Assembly (NCBI GenBank): GCA_017992335.1
Contig: JAGOOU010000028.1
Coordinates: 1 to 6,631 of the forward strand
DNA: 6,631 bases
Reading direction: 5' to 3'
DNA from: Candidatus Parcubacteria bacterium
GTDB lineage: Bacteria > Patescibacteriota > Minisyncoccia > Minisyncoccales > Minisyncoccaceae
Part shown: piece after piece, positions 1 to 4,666 of the stretch
Layout of the letters: every line of letters starts with the position of its first letter
Numbering within the stretch: the stretch's first letter is position 1
Program-made: the position numbers and the translations under genes
The notes under the pieces: model-generated
What the model was told of the DNA's origin: nothing
Seen by the model: the letters and a program-made list of their open reading frames with translations, nothing else
The model's database searches: none

Positions 1-962
1 TTTCCATGAATTGATTCTGCTTTAAATCCTTTCTTTAATAATTCTTTAGATAGTTTTTCAACTCCATATTTAGTTTTTCCAAAAATAAGGACTTTGTGAA
101 AACTATCTTTTGATAAAAGCCTGCATAGAATATCTAATTTATCTTCTCTTCCTATTCTTACTACATCTTGATTAACATTAGCTGATGATTCTTGAGTTTT
201 AACTGAAATCTTTATCGGTTCTTTTAAAAATCTTTTAATTAATTGTTCTATTTCTTGAGGAATGGTTGCTGAAAAACAAAGAGCTTGTTTTCTCTCTGGC
301 ATTAATTCAATTAAATATTTAATGTCTTCGATAAATCCCATATCAAGCATTCTGTCTGCCTCGTCTAAAATTATTGTATCAAATGTAGACATATTTATTG
401 ATTTTCTTTGAACTAAATCTTTAATTCTTCCTGGAGTACCAATAACAAAATTATGAGATCTTCTTAAATCAGAAAATTGCTTACCCATACTTGTTCCGCC
501 AATACAAACAACAGAAAAAATTCTTAAACCATAAGTAAAATCATTTAACTCTTTTTCAATTTGAAGAGCTAATTCTCTTGTTGGAACAACAATCATTATT
601 TTGCTCTTTTTTAAAATTACCTTATTAATTATTGGGATTAAAAAGGCCGCTGTTTTTCCTGTTCCAGTGTTAGCAATACCCACAACATCTCTTCCTTCTA
701 GAATTAAAGGAATAACCTTGTCCTGAATTGGGGTTGGTTCTTGATATCCTTTTTTAATAATATTTTTTTTCAAAGATTCTTCAATTTTAAAATCAACAAA
801 CTTGTGTGTTGGTACATATGGATCTTCTTCTAGAGCGCATTTGCTTGTTTGAACAAATTTTGAAACATCAATCTTGTTGCCAGAAAATTTTGATTTTCTT
901 CGATTAAACGATCTGCCTCTGAATTTACCAGTATATCTTTTTTTAAACGTTTTATTTTGCAT
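1..962 (-). CDS. DEAD-box ATP-dependent RNA helicase (3' end cut off by window edge)
   Basis: This gene encodes an ATP-dependent RNA-unwinding or RNP-remodelling enzyme of the DEAD-box family. Reading from the ATG at 962..960, 320 residues are open without a stop to the window edge. Motifs appear in order: a basic N-terminal tail (1-30, rich in Lys/Arg/Ser/Gly), Q motif (GYQEPTPIQ, 72-80), Walker A (ANTGTGKT, 97-104), Ia (PTRELA, 127-132), GG (155-156), TPGR (176-179), DEAD box (200-203), SAT (231-233) and the start of the helicase C domain, with IFGKTK near 293 and SIHG at 317-320. Only the rest of domain 2 and any tail are missing. No Shine-Dalgarno precedes the ATG. It has its own promoter and a terminator-like leader hairpin (separate entries), which suggests regulated, perhaps cold-responsive, expression. 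Helicases of the RhlE/DeaD/CshA type look alike at this level, so no symbol is given. Family call is certain, cellular role is not. Confidence 0.96.
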   Translation of the reverse strand, partial: MQNKTFKKRYTGKFRGRSFNRRKSKFSGNKIDVSKFVQTSKCALEEDPYVPTHKFVDFKIEESLKKNIIKKGYQEPTPIQDKVIPLILEGRDVVGIANTGTGKTAAFLIPIINKVILKKSKIMIVVPTRELALQIEKELNDFTYGLRIFSVVCIGGTSMGKQFSDLRRSHNFVIGTPGRIKDLVQRKSINMSTFDTIILDEADRMLDMGFIEDIKYLIELMPERKQALCFSATIPQEIEQLIKRFLKEPIKISVKTQESSANVNQDVVRIGREDKLDILCRLLSKDSFHKVLIFGKTKYGVEKLSKELLKKGFKAESIHG

Positions 963-971
963 AAATTTAAT

Positions 972-1006
972 AAAAAAACGGAAAACTCTTAAATAAAGAG
1001 ATTCCG
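972..1006 (-). terminator. Intrinsic-terminator-like hairpin in the helicase leader (candidate attenuator)
   Basis: Read on the minus strand, CGGAA-T-CTCTT, loop TATTT, AAGAG-TT-TTCCG forms a stem of five plus five pairs with a small internal bulge. It is followed at once by seven T residues (978..972). The T-run ends only 9 bases before the helicase ATG, and the hairpin lies downstream of a strong promoter, so it sits in the leader of the gene it precedes. An upstream GAGAT (1017..1013) can pair with ATCTC (1002..998), the 5' arm of this stem, giving a possible competing antiterminator. Structure is seen directly; attenuation is inferred. Confidence 0.75.
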
Positions 1007-1029
1007 CCTTAGATCTCAATATCTTCTAT

Positions 1030-1058
1030 ACTATATTATATTTTTAAACTTTTGTCAA
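1030..1058 (-). promoter_or_regulatory. Sigma-70-type promoter of the DEAD-box helicase
   Basis: On the minus strand a perfect -35 TTGACA (1058..1053) is followed after 17 bases by TATAGT (1035..1030), one mismatch from the -10 consensus. Transcription would start near 1023, leaving a leader of about 60 bases that contains the terminator-like hairpin. The -35 begins two bases downstream of the inverted repeat that ends the preceding gene. Confidence 0.8.
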
Positions 1059-1060
1059 TA

Positions 1061-1088
1061 TTAAAGCCCTCTAATTATTGGGCTTTAA
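1061..1088 (-). terminator. Inverted repeat at the end of the Cys-repeat gene, possible terminator
   Basis: A perfect 9-bp inverted repeat (TTAAAGCCC at 1061-1069, GGGCTTTAA at 1080-1088) encloses a 10-base loop. The TAA stop of the Cys-repeat gene (1087..1085) lies inside the stem. There is no good T-run after it on either strand, so as an intrinsic terminator it is imperfect. Placement between a stop codon and the next promoter still makes transcript-end function the best reading. Confidence 0.55.
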
Positions 1089-1345
1089 CAATGCATGATC
1101 ATTTGTTTCTTTGGATCAAATTTTATATTGTTTATACAATTAATGTTTTTACAATCTTGGCAATCGTAATTTTTACAATTATAACCACTATATATGCAAT
1201 TTTTATTTTTGCACTTATCACATTCTTCTGTTTCTCCGTAAGCAATACAATTGCTGTTGTTACAAACAAGACAACAGCCTAAACACTTATTTAAAGATAT
1301 AAAGAATGCTGGTTTCCTTTTTTCTAATTTCAACAATTTAATCAT
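1085..1345 (-). CDS. Small Cys-rich protein with C-x2-C-x4-C-I repeats, unknown function
   Basis: I do not recognise this 86-residue protein. It has 13 cysteines: 21, 24, 25, 28, 33, 42, 45, 50, 57, 62, 65, 70 and the C-terminal residue 86. Three units share one pattern: CLVCNNSNCI (25-34), CDKCKNKNCI (42-51) and CQDCKNINCI (62-71). A fourth, degenerate unit starting with Gly (GYNCKNYDC, 54-62) overlaps the last. The N-terminus is basic (KLLKLEKRK) with no signal peptide, so a cytoplasmic metal- or iron-sulfur-binding role is plausible but unproven. The ATG at 1345 is preferred; an in-frame TTG at 1351 would add two residues. A strong promoter lies upstream and an inverted repeat covers the stop, both supporting a real gene. 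The opposite-strand hydrophobic frame is a shadow. The gene lies just downstream of the sigma/anti-sigma pair but has its own promoter. Confidence 0.78.
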   Translation of the reverse strand: MIKLLKLEKRKPAFFISLNKCLGCCLVCNNSNCIAYGETEECDKCKNKNCIYSGYNCKNYDCQDCKNINCINNIKFDPKKQMIMHC

Positions 1346-1363
1346 CCCCAAAGAATAACAATA

Positions 1364-1378
1364 TTAAGTACTGCTTAA
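1364..1378. promoter_or_regulatory. Imperfect palindrome at the transcription start of the Cys-repeat gene, candidate operator
   Basis: TTAAGTACTGCTTAA is an odd-length palindrome with one mismatched pair. It abuts the -10 box and covers the predicted start point (about 1372) of the Cys-repeat gene. The position suits a repressor site, for example a metal- or redox-sensing regulator, but no matching regulator is in the window and an AT-rich 15-mer could arise by chance. Confidence 0.4.
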
Positions 1379-1408
1379 TTTATATCTAATATTACTCATG
1401 TTTGTCAA
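1379..1408 (-). promoter_or_regulatory. Sigma-70-type promoter of the Cys-repeat gene
   Basis: On the minus strand a perfect TTGACA (1408..1403) is followed after 18 bases by TATAAA (1384..1379). It lies just past the terminator of the anti-sigma gene. The predicted start near 1372 gives a leader of about 27 bases without a Shine-Dalgarno. The boxes look housekeeping-type rather than ECF-type, so direct control by the neighbouring sigma factor is not evident. Confidence 0.7.
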
Positions 1409-1415
1409 ATTATAT

Positions 1416-1439
1416 AAAAAACCGCTCTTTATTGAGCGG
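1416..1439 (-). terminator. Intrinsic terminator of the sigma/anti-sigma operon
   Basis: On the minus strand a 6-bp G+C-rich stem CCGCTC / GAGCGG with a 6-base loop (AATAAA) is followed directly by six T residues (1421..1416). The TAA stop of the anti-sigma gene (1431..1429) sits in the loop, so the hairpin arm encodes the last residues of the protein. Confidence 0.88.
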
Positions 1440-2277
1440 CTTTAATACAATCATCAAAACATTTTTTTGGAACGTGTCCCTGATTAAAACAATTTTTGAT
1501 ACATTCTTTTTCTTTTTCTTCAAAATGCATCATTTGAGAAGGTATTGCTTTCATATCTTCCTTGTACCCTTTAAATTTATTATCAATTTCTCTATTGATA
1601 ATTGGCATATCTTCTTTTTTTAAAACTTTGATGTTTTGAGCAATAAAATCATAAGTACGCTTTTCTCCCACAGCAACAACAAGATTTCCTTTTTCTATTT
1701 CTGGCAATTTTTCTTTGTCTGCTTCTGTTAAATCAATATTCCTTAATCCTTGAGGAGTTTCAACTACTAAATAATTCTCTCCTTCTTCAAGAACAATTCC
1801 TGCAATTCCTCTGTCTCTTATTTCTAAGCTTCCTTTCATTAAAAATTGATTGATTGGATGACTGGCCCTTTCTATTCTTTCTGCAACTTTAGCATAAGTT
1901 AATACTCCCCCAAAAACCATTATGAAAATAATTAAGGACATGGCAATATATCCAAATGGTCTTTTATAGCTAATATCAGTTCTGGTTATTAAATATCCAG
2001 CCAAAACAATTAGAACAATGAAAGATGCAACTAGCGCATATGGAAACGATTCAAGAAAAGCCGATATCCCCATTTTTCCAAAACTTAGATATTCGAGATT
2101 ATCAGTTGCCTTCATGTAGAATAAAATGAGATTAAACAAAAGAATTGCCAAAACAACACTTAAAGTAAAAGCAGTACCCAATCCTAATCTTTCAGCTAAA
2201 AACACATACTTTGATTTAAGCTTTACTTGACCAGTCTTAATCTTTTCCATTATATTGTTTTCCAATTCTTTAGTCAT
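1429..2277 (-). CDS. Three-pass membrane protein, putative anti-sigma factor with twin CX3C tail
   Basis: Probable membrane-bound inhibitor of the ECF sigma factor encoded just upstream; the two genes overlap by 8 bases (ATGACTAA), which suggests coupled translation. The 282 residues show a short basic N-terminal segment (1-33) that would face the cytoplasm and could hold the sigma factor, then membrane segments near 35-54, 77-97 and 108-127. A positive loop (TRTDISYKR) after the second supports an N-in topology. The region beyond about 130 is therefore external. It contains a small beta-rich, DUF5666/OB-like domain (about 156-219, with GIVLEEGENYLVVETPQG) and a Lys/Glu-rich linker. It ends in C259-x3-C263-x9-C273-x3-C277, a twin CX3C motif suited to a disulfide-stapled helical hairpin or to metal binding. 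The classical zinc anti-sigma motif (HxxxCxxC) is absent. The anti-sigma role rests on gene position and topology, not on a recognised domain. The stop lies inside the terminator loop. Confidence 0.8.
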   Translation of the reverse strand: MTKELENNIMEKIKTGQVKLKSKYVFLAERLGLGTAFTLSVVLAILLFNLILFYMKATDNLEYLSFGKMGISAFLESFPYALVASFIVLIVLAGYLITRTDISYKRPFGYIAMSLIIFIMVFGGVLTYAKVAERIERASHPINQFLMKGSLEIRDRGIAGIVLEEGENYLVVETPQGLRNIDLTEADKEKLPEIEKGNLVVAVGEKRTYDFIAQNIKVLKKEDMPIINREIDNKFKGYKEDMKAIPSQMMHFEEKEKECIKNCFNQGHVPKKCFDDCIKAAQ

Positions 2278-2845
2278 GTTTTTTCTTTATTTCTTCTAAT
2301 TCTTCTTTGATTAGTTTTTTTCCTCTTAAAATTAAGGTTCCAACTGTATTTTTAGGTACTCTTAAAATATCACTAATTTCTTCATATGATTTACCTTCAA
2401 AAAAGAATAATATCAAAGGTTCCCTATATTTAATTTTTAAACCGCCTAATATCTTTTCAATATCTTTCTTAAGAAAATTATTATCTATTCCGTTGTTTAA
2501 ATCAACCTTTTCATCCACAAGTTTATACTCCACATCGTCCAAACATATTTTACTTGCTTTTTTCTTTTTCAAGTAATTAACTGCTTCATTATGGGCTATT
2601 CTGTATATCCATGAAGAAAATTTCTTATTCTGATCAAATCCGTAAAGGTTTTTGTATGTTTTAATAAAAACAACCTGAAGCACATCTTCAATTTCATCTT
2701 GGTCACTTATAAATTTATGCAAATAATGAGATAATTTCTTTTCGTATCGCTTTATTATTTCTATGTATATATCCTTGTTATCTTCTAAAACTTTCCCAAT
2801 AATTTGCTCGTCACTTAAGTCTTGCATATCGTTCAAGCTTATCAT
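2270..2845 (-). CDS. ECF-type RNA polymerase sigma factor (sigma-70 family)
   Basis: A 191-residue alternative sigma factor of the two-domain ECF class, which directs RNA polymerase to a stress regulon. Region 2 spans about 26-96: the D-E-I-E-D-V-L-Q-V-V-F helix near 50-60 is the core-binding 2.1/2.2 segment, and F-S-S-W-I-Y-R-I-A-H-N (76-86) leads into the -10-reading part of region 2. A linker rich in Asp/Asn (about 100-125) follows. Region 4 (about 128-185) carries a helix-turn-helix (SYEEISDILRVPKNTVGTL, 153-171) for the -35 element. Length is normal for ECF factors and regions 1 and 3 are absent. The ATG at 2845 is used; an in-frame ATG at residue 7 is possible. No Shine-Dalgarno is visible. 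The overlap with the downstream membrane gene marks a sigma/anti-sigma pair, and the Spy-like gene upstream suggests an envelope signal. Confidence 0.93.
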   Translation of the reverse strand: MISLNDMQDLSDEQIIGKVLEDNKDIYIEIIKRYEKKLSHYLHKFISDQDEIEDVLQVVFIKTYKNLYGFDQNKKFSSWIYRIAHNEAVNYLKKKKASKICLDDVEYKLVDEKVDLNNGIDNNFLKKDIEKILGGLKIKYREPLILFFFEGKSYEEISDILRVPKNTVGTLILRGKKLIKEELEEIKKKHD

Positions 2846-2856
2846 ACAATAAATCT

Positions 2857-2886
2857 ATTACAATGCAATGCTTGAGTTTATTCCAA
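2857..2886 (-). promoter_or_regulatory. Weak candidate promoter of the sigma/anti-sigma operon
   Basis: On the minus strand TTGGAA (2886..2881), 18 bases, then TGTAAT (2862..2857) lies in the short gap after the Spy-like gene's terminator. The GGAATAAA part could equally be an ECF-type -35 element, which would fit autoregulation, but no second copy with the same spacing was found. Without this promoter the sigma gene would depend on readthrough of the preceding terminator. Confidence 0.4.
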
Positions 2887-2910
2887 AAAAAACCAGCTTA
2901 TTCAGCTGGT
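2885..2910 (-). terminator. Intrinsic terminator after the Spy-like gene
   Basis: On the minus strand ACCAGCT, loop GAATA, AGCTGGT makes a perfect 7-bp stem followed by a seven-T run (2891..2885). The TAA stop of the Spy-like gene (2900..2898) lies at the loop and first stem base, so the terminator is built into the coding end. Leakage through it could feed the sigma gene. Confidence 0.88.
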
Positions 2911-3278
2911 TTATCCATACCACCAAAGAATCTTCCTCCTTTATGCCATCCATTATTATCGCTTTGAAGCATTTGTATTCTTCTTTCTTTCATTTGATCA
3001 AATTCTTCTTGAGTAATAGCATTGATTCTTGCTATTTGCTCTGCTTTCCATTCTTCAAGAGTCATTGATTGCCAATTTGTAAGTTCTTCTGTTCTTTTAT
3101 TCTCCATTTCTTGTTCTCTTGTTTGAATTTGTGTTTTTTGTTCATCAGTTAGAGCAATCCCAAATCTTTCTTGAAATTTTTCTATTTGTGATGTTTCGGA
3201 AGCCATAACACCAGCTATCCCAAAAGCACAAAATATTAAAGTTGAAAAAATAGATATTGCCAATAATTTCTTATTCAT
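2898..3278 (-). CDS. Secreted Spy/CpxP-like helical protein
   Basis: A 126-residue exported protein. Residues 1-26 form a typical signal peptide (N-terminal MNKK, hydrophobic core, cleavage likely after VMA at about 26). The mature part is almost wholly charged, helical sequence with two similar stretches, LTDEQKTQIQTREQEM and ITQEEFDQMKERRIQML, the layout of the LTxEQ-type Spy/CpxP/DUF2680 proteins. It ends in a Gly-rich, aromatic tail (GWHKGGRFFGG). Proteins of this fold act outside the cytoplasmic membrane as chaperones or as stress and metal sensors (CpxP, Spy, ZraP, CnrX). Its place next to an ECF sigma/anti-sigma pair favours a sensing or feedback role. The mature protein has no Cys and a single His, so a metal site would need Asp/Glu/Met. 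The only Cys is in the signal peptide and is not a proper lipobox. The fold is inferred from sequence style. Confidence 0.82.
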   Translation of the reverse strand: MNKKLLAISIFSTLIFCAFGIAGVMASETSQIEKFQERFGIALTDEQKTQIQTREQEMENKRTEELTNWQSMTLEEWKAEQIARINAITQEEFDQMKERRIQMLQSDNNGWHKGGRFFGGMDKPAE

Positions 3279-3298
3279 GTTTATTTTTATTATTTTTT

Positions 3299-3329
3299 AT
3301 TATCCTGAGGTCCTCATTTGTTCATACAA
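3299..3329 (-). promoter_or_regulatory. Candidate promoter of the Spy-like gene with an internal inverted repeat
   Basis: On the minus strand TTGTAT (3329..3324), 19 bases, then GATAAT (3304..3299) is a weak sigma-70-type promoter. Between the boxes lies the inverted repeat TGAGG-T-CCTCA (3306-3316), an unusually G+C-rich island in an otherwise AT-only gap between divergent genes. A regulator bound there would sit in the promoter spacer. The boxes are uncertain; the inverted repeat is directly visible. Confidence 0.4.
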
Positions 3330-3337
3330 TTAACATA

Positions 3338-3365
3338 TTGTTTTATTTCATAATTATGATATTAT
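3338..3365 (+). promoter_or_regulatory. Candidate promoter of aspS, nearly leaderless
   Basis: TTGTTT (3338-3343), 16 bases, TATTAT (3360-3365) would start transcription about two bases before the preferred aspS ATG at 3374. TATGAT (3355-3360) is an alternative -10 but lacks a good -35. A near-leaderless transcript agrees with the absence of a ribosome-binding site. Confidence 0.4.
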
Positions 3366-3373
3366 CGAAATAT

Positions 3374-4657
3374 ATGGAAAGAACGCTAATAAAAAACATA
3401 GCTGAAAAAGACGGAGATAAAGCCTTAATCAAAGGGCGGGTTTTTAATATTAGGAATCTAGGCAACATTCTTTTTCTTATTATCCAAGACTATACAGGAA
3501 TGATTCAGGTTGTTTTTGATAAAGGAACTGAAATTAAAATCGGGGATAGTGTTATTATTGAAGGCTCTGTTAAAAAAGATGAGAGAGCTAAAGGAGGATA
3601 CGAAATAAAAGGAGAAAAATTAGAAATCGCTTCTAATATTATCGAAGAGCTTCCTTTTGATTTAGCTAAGAATGATCTTAATTTAAATCTTGTTACATTA
3701 CTTGATAATAGAACTCTATCCTTAAGACACCCTAAAGTCCAGGCTATTTTTAGACTTTACGATATTCTTCTTAAAAGTTATGAATCAGTAATGAGAGAAA
3801 ATGATTTTGTTGAAATTAAAACCCCAAAAATACTTGGTGCTGCTACAGAAGGAGGAGCTAATTTCTTTAAAGTAAAATACTTTGAAAAAGAAGCTACCCT
3901 AGCTCAAAGCCCACAGCTATACAAACAAATAATGGTTGGGGTTTTTGAAAGAGTTTTTGAGATTGGATCTGTTTTCAGGGCTGAACCACATTTCACAACA
4001 AGACACGTTAATGAATATGTTGGCCTAGACGCTGAAATGGGTTTTATTAAAGATTATACAGATATAACTAAAACATTGACTATTGTTTTAAAGAAAATGT
4101 TTGAAATAATAGAAAAAGAAGGAAAACAATATTTAGATGAATATGGCGTTAAATTACCCTCTGTTCCAGATAAAATTCCTAGTGTTGAATTAACAGAACT
4201 TAAAAAGATAATTAAAGATGATTATGGTTATGAAATTCCAGAAGTAACAGATATTGATCCGAAAGGAGAGGAACTAGCTGGAAAATACGCAAAAAATACT
4301 TTTGGTTCTGATTTTCTTTTTATTACTCATTATCCTTGGGCTGATAGACCCTTTTATACAATGCCTGATCCACAAAATCCAGAACAAACTCTTGGTTTTG
4401 ATTTATTATTTAAAGGATTAGAAATAGCAACAGGGGGACAAAGAATTCACAAATACGATGAACTAATTGCCAATATGAAAAAAAAGAAAATCAAGCCAGA
4501 TGGACTTGAATTCTATTTAAACACTTTTAAATACGCCATACCTCCTCATGGAGGCTGGGGAATGGGATCCGAAAGAATTATTAAACAAATCTTAGACTTA
4601 GAAAACATTAAAGAAGCTATTCTTTTTCCTCGAGATGTTAAAAGATTAATCCCTTAG
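3374..4657 (+). CDS. aspS: Aspartyl-tRNA synthetase, archaeal/eukaryotic type
   Basis: Cytoplasmic class IIb synthetase that charges tRNA(Asp), and possibly tRNA(Asn), with aspartate. The 427 residues match the compact archaeal type and lack the large insertion of typical bacterial AspRS (about 590 residues). An OB-fold anticodon-binding domain (about 15-90, GRVFNIRNLGNILFL) is followed by the catalytic domain: motif 1 with its invariant Pro in the segment near 129-153 (P151), TEGGANFF (158-165), AQSPQLYKQ (177-185), motif 2 (FRAE, 201-204, then TRH at 209-211), ATGGQRIH (352-359), motif 3 (GMGSER, 396-401) and the C-terminal FPRDVKRLIP. The FPRD ending and FRAE favour AspRS over AsnRS. The frame is open from 3257, but the first 39 residues are hydrophobic and unlike the family; the ATG at 3374 gives the usual start, with 3356 as a less likely option. 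Whether it also misacylates tRNA(Asn) for later amidation cannot be told here. Confidence 0.95.
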   Translation: MERTLIKNIAEKDGDKALIKGRVFNIRNLGNILFLIIQDYTGMIQVVFDKGTEIKIGDSVIIEGSVKKDERAKGGYEIKGEKLEIASNIIEELPFDLAKNDLNLNLVTLLDNRTLSLRHPKVQAIFRLYDILLKSYESVMRENDFVEIKTPKILGAATEGGANFFKVKYFEKEATLAQSPQLYKQIMVGVFERVFEIGSVFRAEPHFTTRHVNEYVGLDAEMGFIKDYTDITKTLTIVLKKMFEIIEKEGKQYLDEYGVKLPSVPDKIPSVELTELKKIIKDDYGYEIPEVTDIDPKGEELAGKYAKNTFGSDFLFITHYPWADRPFYTMPDPQNPEQTLGFDLLFKGLEIATGGQRIHKYDELIANMKKKKIKPDGLEFYLNTFKYAIPPHGGWGMGSERIIKQILDLENIKEAILFPRDVKRLIP

Positions 4658-4666
4658 TCAATCTTT
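4641..4666. terminator. Weak bidirectional hairpin around interlocked stop codons
   Basis: AAAGATT (4641-4647) and AATCTTT (4660-4666) form a 7-bp stem with a 12-base loop. The loop holds the TAG of aspS (4655-4657) and the TAA of the convergent gene (4656..4654). The stem has one G-C pair and only a short T-run on the minus side, so termination strength is doubtful. It is the only candidate terminator for either gene. Confidence 0.35.

Noticed and set aside
1052..1282. Plus-strand frame for a 76-residue hydrophobic protein opposite the Cys-repeat gene
   Set aside because: Its hydrophobic bias is the complement of the Cys/Asn/Lys codons on the other strand. The minus-strand frame has a regular Cys pattern, a strong promoter and a stop in an inverted repeat.
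1402..1623. Plus-strand frame opposite the anti-sigma gene
   Set aside because: It is Phe-rich from complementing Lys/Glu codons, crosses a minus-strand terminator and promoter, and shows no protein features.
1429..2277. Zinc-binding anti-sigma (ZAS) domain in the membrane protein
   Set aside because: The short cytoplasmic N-terminus has no HxxxCxxC motif; its cysteines are all in the external tail.
2307..2576. Plus-strand frame opposite the ECF sigma gene
   Set aside because: The minus strand encodes clear sigma region 2 and 4 motifs; this frame is their shadow.
2868..3068. Plus-strand frame opposite the Spy-like gene
   Set aside because: It is antisense to a convincing secreted protein and begins inside the terminator region.
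3222..3230. Lipoprotein signal in the Spy-like protein (Cys17)
   Set aside because: The residues before the Cys (LIF) do not fit a lipobox, and a normal signal-peptidase site (VMA) follows later.
2877..3323. Shared GAAYAAA element upstream of the sigma gene (2883..2877) and the Spy-like gene (3323..3317) as an ECF regulon motif
   Set aside because: The distance to any -10-like box differs by about three bases between the two sites, and seven AT-rich bases match easily by chance.
3257..3373. N-terminal extension of AspRS from an upstream in-frame ATG
   Set aside because: The extra 39 residues are hydrophobic, unlike the family, and overlap the divergent gene's start and the shared promoter region.
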